Position numbers and translations under genes: made by a program
Part shown: piece by piece, positions 50,319 through 59,789 of the stretch
Numbering within the stretch: position 1 is the stretch's first letter
How the letters are laid out: every line of letters starts with the position of its first letter
Assembly: GCA_943369525.1 (NCBI GenBank)
Contig: CALRNL020000001.1
Span: 186,001-250,000 of the forward strand
Source of the DNA: BAIKAL-G1 sp943369525
GTDB lineage: Bacteria; Cyanobacteriota; Cyanobacteriia; PCC-6307; Cyanobiaceae
Direction of reading: 5' to 3'
DNA: 64,000 nt
Notes under the pieces: generated by a model
The model's database searches: none
What the model was told of the DNA's origin: nothing
The model's input: the letters and a program-made list of their open reading frames with translations, nothing else

Positions 50319-52226
50319 ATGACCGTTGCATTCCTGCAAACGGCCTGGTTGGTGCCGCTCTATCCCCTGCTGGCGGCTGTGTTGTCGCTGGCCTGGTCCC
50401 CCGGCCTCATCTCCCGCACCGGCCCCCGGCCCTGCGGCTACCTCAATCTTCTGATGGTTGCTGTGGCGTTCACCCACAGCGTGGTGGCGCTCATCGCCCT
50501 GCACACCAACGCCCGTGCCGGGGCTGAAGCCCTTTACCGCCCTATCAGCTTCGGCTGGACCTGGCTAAACAGCGGCGGCCTGCGGGTGGGCTTCGATGGC
50601 CTGGTAACCGAACCCGCCCTGATCGCCATGGCGTTGATCACGGGCCTGCACCTGCTGGTGCAGATCTATGCCATCGGCTACCTGGAGATGGACTGGGGCT
50701 GGCCCCGGTTCTTCGGCTCGCTGAGCTTTTTCGAGGCAGGCCTCTGCGCCCTGGTGCTCACCGATTCGGTGTTCTTCAGCTACGTGATCCTGGAGCTGCT
50801 CACTTTGGGCACGTATCTGATTGTTGGCACTTGGTATAACCAGCCCCTGGTTGTGAAGGGGGCCCGGGATGCCTTTCTCACCAAGCGCATTGGCGACCTG
50901 ATCCTGCTGGCTGGGGTGATCGCCCTCTTGCCGGTGAGCGGCACTTGGAACTTCCACGGGCTGCAGGGTTGGGCCGCCGACCTCACCAACAACGGCAGGC
51001 CCCTGCCAGTGGGCTTCCAGCTGATCCTGCTGGCCCTGATTGCCGGCCCGATGGGGAAATGTGCCCAGATCCCCCTCCACCTTTGGCTGGATGAGGCCAT
51101 GGAGAGCCCGCTGCCTTCCACCATCCTCCGCAATGCGGTGGTGGTGGTGGGTGGGGCCTGGGTGCTGCTGCGCCTGGAGCCCCTGCTGGAGCTGAGTCCC
51201 TTCGTGCAGGCCGTGCTGGTGGTGGTGGGTGGCTCCACGGCGGTGGTGGCCTCCCTAATCGCCCTGGCCCAGATCGATGTCAAGCGGGCGCTGAGTTTCC
51301 TGGTCAGCAGCTGGCTGGGGCTTCTGTTTGTGGCCGTGGGCCTGGGCGGCACTGCCGTAGCCGACCATTTGTTGCTGGTCTATCCCCTGCCGATGGCCCT
51401 CCTGCTGATGGCGATTGGCACGATCGTGATTAGCAACGTCACCCAGGACCTCACCCAGTTGGGGGGGCTCTGGAGCAAGCGGCCCCTGATCGGCATCGCC
51501 TTCCTCGTTGGCGGGGGAGGCCTGATGGGCTTGCCGCCGTTCGCCAGCTTCGCCGCCCTGCGCGAATTGCTCGCGCTCACGGCGGGGAGTGGCCATCCCA
51601 TGCTGCTCGGGGGCGTGGTGCTGGTCACCAACGCCCTGATCAGCGCCGGCCTGATCAGGATTTTCGGCCAGATCTGGGGAGGACGACCCACCCCGTTCAC
51701 CACCCGGTCTTCGGAGGTGCTCTGGTTGATGGTGCTGCCCACCATGGTGGTGATGGGCATGGTGCTGCATCTCCCCATGCTCCTGGTGGCCAATGGGGTT
51801 TATTCGCTCACCCCCCTCGCAGGTTGGGGGCCTCTGGCCTGGCCCCTGATTGCCTCCACCCTGGTGGGCGCAAGCCTCTCGGCCGCCTTTTATCTGCGCC
51901 CCCACGGCCTGGCCCAGCTGCCGGCCTCCCTGGGAGGCCTGCAGGATTGGCTCGCCCACGATATGCAGACTGAGCGCTTCTATCACCGCACCGTGGTGGC
52001 CCTGGTGTTGGCCCTGGCCCGCTTCGGTGCATGGAGTGACAGCCGCCTGGTGGATGGCTTCAGCGGAGGCACCGGTGCCGCTGCCATGGCAGGGGCCCGC
52101 CGGTTGAGCCTCACCACCTCTGGCCGTTCCCAGGCCTATGCCTTAACGCTGGTACTCGGTGTGCTGCTGATGGCGGCCTGGTTGATCGCCGATGCCCCTG
52201 GCCCCCTCGCCTCCGTTCTGCCGTGA
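50319..52226 (+). CDS. ndhF3: NDH-1 subunit F of the CO2-uptake complex
   Basis: Proton-pumping-type membrane subunit of the cyanobacterial NDH-1 complex specialised for CO2 hydration. 635 residues, about 15 helices, with the antiporter-like core (TKRIGDLILLAGVIALLP, MGKCAQIPLHLWLDEAMESP, SSWLGLLFVAVGLGG). The Lys/His/Glu residues of the family are visible in KCAQIPLHLWL. The start is ATG 50319; the frame is open 11 codons further. Its last bases overlap ndhD. Variant F3 rather than F1 or F4 is chosen from the following ndhD-cupA-fasciclin order. Confidence 0.88.
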   Translation: MTVAFLQTAWLVPLYPLLAAVLSLAWSPGLISRTGPRPCGYLNLLMVAVAFTHSVVALIALHTNARAGAEALYRPISFGWTWLNSGGLRVGFDGLVTEPALIAMALITGLHLLVQIYAIGYLEMDWGWPRFFGSLSFFEAGLCALVLTDSVFFSYVILELLTLGTYLIVGTWYNQPLVVKGARDAFLTKRIGDLILLAGVIALLPVSGTWNFHGLQGWAADLTNNGRPLPVGFQLILLALIAGPMGKCAQIPLHLWLDEAMESPLPSTILRNAVVVVGGAWVLLRLEPLLELSPFVQAVLVVVGGSTAVVASLIALAQIDVKRALSFLVSSWLGLLFVAVGLGGTAVADHLLLVYPLPMALLLMAIGTIVISNVTQDLTQLGGLWSKRPLIGIAFLVGGGGLMGLPPFASFAALRELLALTAGSGHPMLLGGVVLVTNALISAGLIRIFGQIWGGRPTPFTTRSSEVLWLMVLPTMVVMGMVLHLPMLLVANGVYSLTPLAGWGPLAWPLIASTLVGASLSAAFYLRPHGLAQLPASLGGLQDWLAHDMQTERFYHRTVVALVLALARFGAWSDSRLVDGFSGGTGAAAMAGARRLSLTTSGRSQAYALTLVLGVLLMAAWLIADAPGPLASVLP

Positions 52227-53758
52227 TCGCTTCTGCCATGACCTTGCTGTTGTTGTTGGGGGTGCCGCTGGCGGCAGGCCTGCTCCTGACCCTGCTGCCC
52301 GAAGGCCGTCCGGGCCTGGTGCGCAGCCTGGCCGCCGCTGCTGCCCTCATCCAACTGCTAGTGGGCCTGCTGGCCTGGCGCCAGCCACCCCCTGCCCTGA
52401 CGATCGAATGGCTGCCCCGGCTGGGATTGGGCCTGGATCTGGGCCTCGATGGGCTGTCGCTGCCGCTGGTGCTGCTCACGGGCCTGATTACCGCCATGGC
52501 GGTGCTGGCTTCCCCCGTAGACCAGGCCCGCCCTCGCCTCTATTTCTCCCTATTACTGGCCACCAACCTGGGGGTGATGGGGGCTTTCTTGGCCCGCAAC
52601 GCCCTGCTGTTCGTGTTGGCCTTCGAGCTGGTGCTGATCCCCACCACCTTGCTGCTGGCTATCTGGGGCGGCGAGCGCCGTGCCGGGGCCGCCGTGCGGT
52701 TTCTGATCTACGGAGCGGTATCGGGCCTGAGCTTGCTGGGTGGTGTGCTGGCCTTCGGTTGGTTGGGCCAGGGAGCCGCCGGCGCCGACACCGCCGTGAG
52801 CTTCAGCTTCGAGGCCCTTGCCGCCACACCCCTGCCGCCATCTGCCCAGGTCTGGGTGCTGGCCCTGCTGGTGCTGGGTTTCGGCATCAAGCTGCCGGTG
52901 GTGCCCTTGCATGGCTGGCAGCCAATCAGCTACGCAGAAGCACCGCCGCCGGTGGTGATGCTGCTGGGGGGTGTGGTGTCCAACCTGGGGGCCTACGGCC
53001 TGCTGCGCTTCGGCGTTGGCATGCTGCCCGATGCCTGGACCGCCTTTTCCCCCTGGATCGCCGCCGCCGGTGCCGTGGGCGCCGTGTACGGCGCCCTCAA
53101 TGCCGTTGCCGCCACCGACATCCGACGGCTGATGGCCTACAGCTCCTTGGGCCACATGGGCTTACTGGTTTTAGCCCTGGCGGCCGCCACGCCGATGAGC
53201 CTGCAGGGGGCCATGGCCCAGGTGCTGGCCCATGGCCTGATCGTGGCCCTGCTGTTTGACTGCGTGGGGCTGATCCAGCGCAAGACCGGCACCACGGTGA
53301 TCGCTGAGCTTTCTGGCCTAATGAACCCGATCCGGGGCCTGCCCTTCACCATGGGGCTGATGCTGCTCGCCCTGATGGCCGCTGCCGGCATTCCCGGCCT
53401 GGCGGGCTTCCCGGCAGAACTGCTGGTGTTTGAGGGCAGCTGGACCGTATTCCCCCGGGCCACCCTGATCTGCCTGGTGGCCTCGGGCTTCACCGCGGTC
53501 TACGCAGTGCGGCTGTTCAACCGGGTCGGCTTTGGCCGGCTCGATAACAACCGCGCCGATTGGCAGAGCACCCGACTAGCCGAACGGCTGCCTGCCGTGG
53601 TGCTCACCACCTTGGTGGTGCTCGCCGGCATCTGGCCTATCGGGCTCACCGCCTGGAGCGAGGCAAGCACGGCCGCCATCGCCATCCGAACCAGCGACCC
53701 GGTGGTGCAAACCCTGGCCCTGGCATCCCCTTCTCCTTCGTCGACCCTGCCGGCATGA
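52223..53758 (+). CDS. ndhD3: NDH-1 subunit D of the CO2-uptake complex
   Basis: 511 residues from GTG 52223 (ATG 52238 is five codons later). About 14 helices with the family sites NALLFVLAFELVLIPTTLLL, GFGIKLPVVPLHGWQPISYAEAPPPVVMLL and AATDIRRLMAYSSLGHMGLL. The conserved Lys and His in IKLPVVPLHGW form part of the proton path. It overlaps ndhF by 4 bp and cupA by 4 bp, so expression is coupled. Confidence 0.88.
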   Translation: MIASAMTLLLLLGVPLAAGLLLTLLPEGRPGLVRSLAAAAALIQLLVGLLAWRQPPPALTIEWLPRLGLGLDLGLDGLSLPLVLLTGLITAMAVLASPVDQARPRLYFSLLLATNLGVMGAFLARNALLFVLAFELVLIPTTLLLAIWGGERRAGAAVRFLIYGAVSGLSLLGGVLAFGWLGQGAAGADTAVSFSFEALAATPLPPSAQVWVLALLVLGFGIKLPVVPLHGWQPISYAEAPPPVVMLLGGVVSNLGAYGLLRFGVGMLPDAWTAFSPWIAAAGAVGAVYGALNAVAATDIRRLMAYSSLGHMGLLVLALAAATPMSLQGAMAQVLAHGLIVALLFDCVGLIQRKTGTTVIAELSGLMNPIRGLPFTMGLMLLALMAAAGIPGLAGFPAELLVFEGSWTVFPRATLICLVASGFTAVYAVRLFNRVGFGRLDNNRADWQSTRLAERLPAVVLTTLVVLAGIWPIGLTAWSEASTAAIAIRTSDPVVQTLALASPSPSSTLPA

Positions 53759-55059
53759 CCACCACCACAGCTGTAGCGGGCACCAAGACCCCCCTGATTC
53801 CGCCCTCAACCCATCCCTACGCCGATGTGATCCATCGGCTGGAAGCCGGTGGTTCGATGCTTCCCGACACGCCAGAGAATCTCCAGCAAATCATCGGCAT
53901 CTACAAGGCCTATGCCGTGCCGATGGATTTTTATTGGCGCGATTTGCTCTACATCGCCGAGCGGGTATTTCTTAACCCGCTGCCAGCATTCAAGTACTTC
54001 ATTTCCCAGGAGTACCTGGATCTCCCCAATCACTATGCGGGGGATCAGGCATCCCTGCGGATCTGGCGGGGGGGCGAGAAGGCCCACCCGGAGCTGCTGG
54101 AGTTCATGGACAAGGGGGAAACCCGGTCCATGCCCAAGCTGCTGCACCACCTCTGGCACGACCGGGTGAACATGGAGTTCGCCGAGGCCTGCATGCAGGC
54201 GATGTTCTGGCACCAGGGCATGGGGGGGCGCTTCAACGACTACCTGGCAAGCGAGGTCTACCGGGCCAACGCCGATCGGGCAATCAAGGCCTACTTCAAA
54301 GGCAACCTGGTGATGCTGGGGCTCTACAAGCTTTTCCCGGAGATGTTCATCGAGAAGGTGCGCGAGCTCTCCTACACGGCCAACTTGGGCCTGTTTTGGG
54401 AGGTAATGGCGCCGGTGTTCTTTGAGATGAGCGACCTCTACGACGAAGGCCAGCTCACCAGTGTGCCCCAGGCCATGGACTTTTTGGTGAATGGCATTTT
54501 TGCCGTGGCGGGCCGGCCGATTTACCACCATGCCTACATCGCTGGGGAATGCATCGAAATCATTCCCAAAAGCGAGGGATTTACCTGGCTCTACGAGGCT
54601 GCCCTGCCCTATGTGGAGGCCATTTTCTATCGCACCTCACCCTTTAGGGGCACCAAAAGCTATAACGCCCAGGCCCAGCAGGTGCCGGCCAACCAGGCTG
54701 ATTTCCACTACGGCATTCTCTATGCGGATGTATTTCCGGTTGGTTCGGCGGGCATTCCCCCCACCCTGCTAATGCAGGACATGCTGCATTTCCTGCCCCC
54801 CTATCTGCAGGAGCTCTACAAACAGCATCGCCGCGGCGAGGAAGATCAGCTCATCCAGCTCGGTATCACCTTCCAGCGCTCGATGTACAACGTGACTTCG
54901 GCCGTGATCCAGGCCCTGCGCTGTGCCCTGCTCTATCCCCTTGATGACCCCAATCCCGAGCACCTGGAAGCCAATCGGCGCTTCTTCGAAGCCCAGATGG
55001 ATCGGTTCTTGCGGCCGGAGGCTCGCCTGAGCGACATCCAATCCCAGGACTATCGCTAA
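53755..55059 (+). CDS. cupA: CO2 hydration protein CupA/ChpY
   Basis: Soluble subunit attached to the NDH-1 membrane arm that converts CO2 to bicarbonate, using a zinc site. 434 residues from ATG 53755. Characteristic stretches are HPYADVIHRLEAGGSMLPDT (about residues 20-39), YKAYAVPMDFYWRDLLYIAE and the end RPEARLSDIQSQDYR. His-rich parts such as LLHHLWHDRVNMEFAEACM and IYHHAYIAGECIEII are possible metal sites. CupB/ChpX is the alternative; I favour CupA from the ending and the operon order. Confidence 0.88.
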   Translation: MTTTTAVAGTKTPLIPPSTHPYADVIHRLEAGGSMLPDTPENLQQIIGIYKAYAVPMDFYWRDLLYIAERVFLNPLPAFKYFISQEYLDLPNHYAGDQASLRIWRGGEKAHPELLEFMDKGETRSMPKLLHHLWHDRVNMEFAEACMQAMFWHQGMGGRFNDYLASEVYRANADRAIKAYFKGNLVMLGLYKLFPEMFIEKVRELSYTANLGLFWEVMAPVFFEMSDLYDEGQLTSVPQAMDFLVNGIFAVAGRPIYHHAYIAGECIEIIPKSEGFTWLYEAALPYVEAIFYRTSPFRGTKSYNAQAQQVPANQADFHYGILYADVFPVGSAGIPPTLLMQDMLHFLPPYLQELYKQHRRGEEDQLIQLGITFQRSMYNVTSAVIQALRCALLYPLDDPNPEHLEANRRFFEAQMDRFLRPEARLSDIQSQDYR

Positions 55060-55225
55060 AGCGGTTTGCCCAGATCAGGCCATACCGATGAAGCTGACTT
55101 GATTGGCTCAACCAGCAGGGCCCTTGCTAGCGGTTCCACTAAATCCGGTCATTCAGGTCTGTTGATTGCATTCGGGCCTTTTCGAATCGAATCCTTTCCC
55201 CCTTCCTTAACGGGCCAACCAACCC

Positions 55226-55627
55226 ATGTCCACCATTCTCGAAACCGCCCAGGCGGCCGGAGCCTTCACTACCCTGCTGGCAGCCGTAGGCGCCGCCGGC
55301 CTGGCGGAAGCCCTGGCAGGTCCAGGCCCTTTCACGGTCTTTGCCCCCATTGATGACGCCTTTGCCGCCTTGCCGCCAGGCACGGTGCAAACCCTGGTGG
55401 ACAACCCGCCCCAGTTGGCCCGGATCCTCAAGTACCACGTGATCGCCGGGGCCTATCTCCAGGCCCAGTTGGTGGAGCAGGACCAGTGGCCAAGCCTGGA
55501 GGGGGCCCCGATTCCGGTGCGCTGCGCCGATCCCTTTGAAATCAAAAATGCCACGGTGCTCACGGCCGATGTGGCCTGCAGCAACGGGGTGGTTCACGTG
55601 ATCAACCGGGTGATCCTGCCTGGCTAA
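55226..55627 (+). CDS. cupS: Fasciclin-domain protein, CupS candidate
   Basis: 133 residues, one fasciclin domain: FTTLLAAVGAAGLAEALAG, the PGPFTVFAPIDDAFAALP box (about 33-50), RILKYHVIAG (about 70) and GVVHVINRVILP at the end. No signal peptide. In Synechocystis the gene after cupA is cupS, a small fasciclin-fold subunit of the inducible complex, and the F-D-cupA-fasciclin order here is the same. The 166-bp gap after cupA could hold its own promoter. Other cyanobacterial fasciclin proteins exist, so CupS is an inference from position and fold. Confidence 0.7.
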   Translation: MSTILETAQAAGAFTTLLAAVGAAGLAEALAGPGPFTVFAPIDDAFAALPPGTVQTLVDNPPQLARILKYHVIAGAYLQAQLVEQDQWPSLEGAPIPVRCADPFEIKNATVLTADVACSNGVVHVINRVILPG

Positions 55628-55755
55628 GCCAGCAACCGCTCCCCAAAGGGCTGGCACGATGTCCCAAATATCACCTAGGCGGTGATCAATGGAGGCTTAG
55701 CCCATGGGTCTAGGCCCCTACGGTTTGAACCAGCGACTGCCAACCCTCTAGGCCC

Positions 55756-56814
55756 ATGCCGGCAACCATCCCTCCCGTAAAACCAGCACCCTGGCGCCGC
55801 AGGGCAACAGCCGGCGCGTGCCTCCTGGCAAGCCTTGGCTTGGTCAGCACGGGCGGCATGGGCCAGGCAGAAGAAACCAGCATTGGCGTTTATTCCGGCC
55901 GCCATTACAACAGCGATCAAAAGCTCTATCAGCAGTTCACCGCCCGGACGGGCATCCAGGTGAAGCTGCTGGAGGCCAAGGATGACAGCCTGATTGAGCG
56001 GCTACGCCAGGAAGGCAAAAATACCCCTGCCGATGTGCTGGTGCTCGTCGATGCGGCCCGCCTGGAGCGGGCCAGCTCCCTCGACCTGCTGCAACCGGCC
56101 CGCTCCGCCAGCCTGCTGCGCACCGTTCCCCTCAACCTGCGGGACAGCAAGGGACGCTGGGTGGGCCTGACCCGGCGGGTGCGGGTGGTGCTGGTCAACC
56201 CGTCGCTGGTAAAGCCCGCCTCAATCCGCACCTATGGCGACCTGGCCAATCCGGCCCTCAAAGGCAAGCTCTGCTTGCGGGATCGCAAGAGTGTCTACAA
56301 CCAATCCCTGGTGGCCAGCCAGATCCTCCTGCGCGGCGATGCCCAGGCGCGAAGCTGGGTACGGGCGATGGCCGCCAACGTGACCCAGCCCTACTTCAGC
56401 TCCGACATTCCCCTGATTCGGGCCCTGGGGAGCGGCCAATGCGGCGTTGGCCTGGTGAACACCTATTACCTGGCGCGCCTGCTCAATGGCGAGAGTGGCC
56501 CAGCCGATCGGGCCCTGGCCCGGAAACTGCAAGTGGTGTTCCCGAAACCCGCCCATGTGAACATCAGCGGCGCCGGCATCACCCGCTACGCCAAAAATCC
56601 CGGGGCGGCCTTGAAGCTGATTGAGTTTCTGGCCTCACCCGTGGGCGGCAAGGGCTATGCCGAAGCCAACCACGAATATCCGCTCAAGGGTTACGGCGAT
56701 GACGCCATCTTGAAAGGCCTGGGCCGCTTCCAAGCCGATGGCCTCTCGGCCGAACAACTGGGCAGCCGCAATCGCGACGCCGTGAAACTGATGGAAGCCA
56801 ACGGCTGGTTGTGA
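55756..56814 (+). CDS. futA: Iron(III) ABC transporter binding protein (FutA/IdiA type)
   Basis: Periplasmic ferric-iron-binding protein. 352 residues; Sec or Tat-like signal peptide with WRRRATAGACLLASLGLVSTG (two Arg pairs) and cleavage near GMGQAEE. The mature start SIGVYSGRHYNSDQKLYQQF, then DVLVLVDAARLERA and VNTYYLARLLNG supply the Tyr residues that bind iron in this family. Length is normal. It overlaps the permease by 4 bp. No clear Fur box is seen directly upstream, though one lies upstream of the regulator at 60.4 kb. Confidence 0.92.
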   Translation: MPATIPPVKPAPWRRRATAGACLLASLGLVSTGGMGQAEETSIGVYSGRHYNSDQKLYQQFTARTGIQVKLLEAKDDSLIERLRQEGKNTPADVLVLVDAARLERASSLDLLQPARSASLLRTVPLNLRDSKGRWVGLTRRVRVVLVNPSLVKPASIRTYGDLANPALKGKLCLRDRKSVYNQSLVASQILLRGDAQARSWVRAMAANVTQPYFSSDIPLIRALGSGQCGVGLVNTYYLARLLNGESGPADRALARKLQVVFPKPAHVNISGAGITRYAKNPGAALKLIEFLASPVGGKGYAEANHEYPLKGYGDDAILKGLGRFQADGLSAEQLGSRNRDAVKLMEANGWL

Positions 56815-58460
56815 GTCAACCCAGCCCCGAATCCAGCTGGCCCTGGGCAGGTCAACGTCTGGCTGGCAGCCGCCGCCGGGTCCTGACCCTGGGGCTGGGA
56901 ACGCCGCCGGAACCCTGGCCCCTGGCCCTGGCCGTGGCCCTGGTGGCCCTGCTGGCCCTAGCCCCCCTGGCGGCCCTGGTCCTGGTGGCCAGCCAAGGGG
57001 AGGCGCTAGCCGGCCTGCAACTCGGCAGCCAGGGCCTGGCGCCCTTAGTCCACACCCTGGCATTGGTCTTGGGCGTGGGCTGCAGCGGGGGCCTCCTGGG
57101 GACCTGCAACGGCTGGCTCACGGCCCGCTGCCAGTTCCCCGGTCGCCGCTGGCTGCGGTTGGCCCAACTGCTGCCCCTGGCTACGCCCAGTTACCTGCTG
57201 GCCGGAACCCTGATCGACCTCGGCAGCCGCTCGGGCCTGCGCATTGCTGGCCTGGGCTGGGCCACTGCCGTGCTCACCCTGGGCACCTACAGCTACGTGG
57301 TGCTGCTGAGCAGCGAGGCCTTTGGCCGTAGTGGCGCCCGCCAGCAGGAGGTCTGCCGCTCCCTGGCGGTGGGGCCCTGGGGCGGTTTCCTGCGGGTGGC
57401 CCTGCCCCTGGCCCTGCCGGCGGTGGCGGCGGGGGTAGCCCTGGGGGCCATGGAAGTGGTGAATGAGTTCGGGGCCGTGCAACTGCTGGGGGTGCCGACC
57501 CTGTCAGCAGCGATTCTGGAGCGCTGGCAAGGGGATGGCGACCTGCCGGCGGCGGTGGGCCTGGCCCTGGTCACCCTGGTGCTAGTGGCGCTCTTGCTCT
57601 GGGGCGAGCGCCAGGGGCGGAGCCGCAGTCGCAGCTGGGCCGCCGGCCAGGAGGGGGCAAGCCCGGAGCTCTGGCCCCTGCGGGGCTGGCGCTGCTGGCT
57701 TGCCCAGCTGGTCACCCTGGCGCCGCCCCTGGCGAGCCTGGCGATCCCCCTGATTTGGATCGGGAGCAGCTGGGAGCAGCTGCCGGCCCAACCCCCCGGG
57801 GACCTGGTGGCCCTGGGGTTGCGCAGCCTGGCCCTGGCCCTGGGGGCCACCGGCCTCACCTTGGGGGCGGCCCTCCTGCTCTCGATCGGCAAGCGCCTGG
57901 TCAAGGGTCAGCTGGTTCGGGTGCTGGCCGATGGGGCAGGCCTGGGCTATGCCATCCCAGGCACGGTGCTGGCCCTGGGATTTCTGTTACTGGGCGGCGG
58001 CTGGGGGCTGGCCCCATTGCTGCTGCTGGTGTGGGGCTATGTCGATCGCTTTCTGGCGGTGGCCAAGGGGGGGCTGGATTCAGCCCTGGAGAGCCTGGCC
58101 CCCAGCGTCGATGAGGCAGCCCAGAGCCTGGGCTGCGATTGGATCGCCCTGGTGGGGCGGATCCAGCTGCCCCTGTTGCGCGGACCACTCCTGGTGGCGG
58201 GCGTGCTGGTGTTTGTGGACACGGTCAAGGAGCTGCCCCTGACCTTTGCCCTGCGTCCCTTTGATTTCGACACCCTGGCGGTGAGGGTGTACCAGTACGC
58301 CAGTGATGAACGGCTGGGGGCCGCCCTGGTGCCCGCCCTTTTGATTCTGGTGCTGGGCCTGCTGGCGGCCATCGCCCTGATGCCGGGCCTGGATCAGCCG
58401 ATCCCGGATGCCAAAGCCTTGCCCCGCCCAACCCAGGGATCCGATTCGCCAGCCCCCTAG
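56811..58460 (+). CDS. futB: Iron(III) ABC transporter permease, two-domain
   Basis: 549 residues from a GTG start that overlaps the futA stop. About 12 helices in two homologous halves, each with an EAA-type loop for the ATPase (FGRSGARQQEVCRSLAVGPW in the first; SVDEAAQSLGCDWIALVGRI in the second). This is the standard fused FutB/SfuB/HitB form. It ends facing futC on the opposite strand. Confidence 0.9.
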   Translation: MSQPSPESSWPWAGQRLAGSRRRVLTLGLGTPPEPWPLALAVALVALLALAPLAALVLVASQGEALAGLQLGSQGLAPLVHTLALVLGVGCSGGLLGTCNGWLTARCQFPGRRWLRLAQLLPLATPSYLLAGTLIDLGSRSGLRIAGLGWATAVLTLGTYSYVVLLSSEAFGRSGARQQEVCRSLAVGPWGGFLRVALPLALPAVAAGVALGAMEVVNEFGAVQLLGVPTLSAAILERWQGDGDLPAAVGLALVTLVLVALLLWGERQGRSRSRSWAAGQEGASPELWPLRGWRCWLAQLVTLAPPLASLAIPLIWIGSSWEQLPAQPPGDLVALGLRSLALALGATGLTLGAALLLSIGKRLVKGQLVRVLADGAGLGYAIPGTVLALGFLLLGGGWGLAPLLLLVWGYVDRFLAVAKGGLDSALESLAPSVDEAAQSLGCDWIALVGRIQLPLLRGPLLVAGVLVFVDTVKELPLTFALRPFDFDTLAVRVYQYASDERLGAALVPALLILVLGLLAAIALMPGLDQPIPDAKALPRPTQGSDSPAP

Positions 58461-58529
58461 GGACCAGACTGCCATACCAGGCGCTAGGCGCTGCAGCCAG
58501 TACGACCCCAGGTCCCGGTCGGGCCAGGG

Positions 58530-59747
58530 TCAGACCACCTCAACGGACTGCCCCCCAGGAAAAAGGATTCCCTGCCCGCCCCTGATCAGACGCAAACGGC
58601 AGGCCTGGCCTGGATCCAAACGGCATTCCAGGGGCATGACCAGGGTTAACAGGCTGCCCCGATCCTCCAGATGGAACTGCCAGTGGTGGCCATGGAACTC
58701 CCGGGCCAGCACCCGGGCAGGTCCCCCTGGATCGGCTTCCAGGCCCAGGGCTTCGCCCAGCAACACCACCTCCCATTGCCCTCCCAGCGCCTGGGCCTGG
58801 GGGGCAATGGGCTCACCACCCCTAGTTCGCCAGCGCCCCCAGGCGGTTTGCAGCTCTCCGGTTTGCGGCTCATGGGCTGGCAGCCCATTGGCCTGCAGCT
58901 CCCCGACCTGAAGCCCGGCTGGCAGCACATTGGCCTGCATCACGAAACGGGCCACGAAGGGGCTAGCCGGCCGGGCGACCAGCTCCTGGGCCGGGGCGCA
59001 CTGCTCCAGGCGCCCGGCCGACAGCACGGCGATGCGGTCGCATACGGCCAGGGCCTCCTGGGGATCGTGGGTTACCAACACGGCACTGGTCTGGCACTGC
59101 CGCAGCAGGCCAGGCAGCTCCCGACGCAAGCGCAGGCGCACCTCGCCATCGAGGTTGGAGAAGGGTTCATCGAGCAGCAGGAGCCGGGGTCCTGGGGCCA
59201 GGGCCCGGGCCAGGGCTAGCCGTTGCCGTTGGCCACCGGAGAGGGCGTGGGGGTAGCGCTGTTCCAGACCGGCAAGGCCCAGCAGGGAGAGCAACCAGCG
59301 CACCCGCTCCTGGCCCTGGAGCTGGCTTGACCTGGCGCCGCGGGGCAAGCCAAAACAGGCGTTCTGCCAGGCCGTGAGGTGGGGAAACAGGGCGTAGTCC
59401 TGAAACACCATGCCGACGCCCCGCCGCTCGGGCGCCAGCCAATGGTGGGGCCCCGCCACCTCCCGCCCATCCAGCAGCACCCGGCCCCGGCTCGGCCGCT
59501 CAAAGCCGGCGATCAGGCGCAGCAAGGTGGTCTTGCCGCATCCGGAGGGGCCAAGCAAACCCAGCAATTCACCGGGTTCGAGGCTCAAGTTGAGGTCCTG
59601 CAGGCACCAGCCCTCGCCAGACCCGTTGCCATAGCGATGCCAAACCTGCTCGAGGGCAATCGAACCGGCCGTGGCAGACCCAGCACAAACCAGGGCCGGG
59701 CCGGGCGGCTTGGTTGCGGTCAAGAGGGCAGGGGCCTCAACGGCCAT
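58530..59747 (-). CDS. futC: Iron(III) ABC transporter ATP-binding protein
   Basis: 405 residues. Walker A LLGPSGCGKTTLL (about residues 64-76), Q-loop MVFQDYALFPHLTA, signature ALSGGQRQRLALARALA (about 165) and Walker B LLLLDEPFSNLD, then a TOBE-type regulatory tail of about 150 residues. The tail contains the repeated segment VGELQANGLPAHEPQTGELQ, low in complexity. It is on the opposite strand to futA-futB but 42 bp behind the Crp-type regulator, so the ATPase is probably co-expressed with the regulator. Confidence 0.9.
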   Translation of the reverse strand: MAVEAPALLTATKPPGPALVCAGSATAGSIALEQVWHRYGNGSGEGWCLQDLNLSLEPGELLGLLGPSGCGKTTLLRLIAGFERPSRGRVLLDGREVAGPHHWLAPERRGVGMVFQDYALFPHLTAWQNACFGLPRGARSSQLQGQERVRWLLSLLGLAGLEQRYPHALSGGQRQRLALARALAPGPRLLLLDEPFSNLDGEVRLRLRRELPGLLRQCQTSAVLVTHDPQEALAVCDRIAVLSAGRLEQCAPAQELVARPASPFVARFVMQANVLPAGLQVGELQANGLPAHEPQTGELQTAWGRWRTRGGEPIAPQAQALGGQWEVVLLGEALGLEADPGGPARVLAREFHGHHWQFHLEDRGSLLTLVMPLECRLDPGQACRLRLIRGGQGILFPGGQSVEVV

Positions 59748-59789
59748 GGGATTGGGGAGAACAACAGAAACGGATGGAAGGCAAGACCT

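Noticed and set aside
52192..53259. 355-residue plus-strand frame over ndhD
   Set aside because: Out-of-frame shadow of ndhD with extreme Gly/Arg/Pro content.
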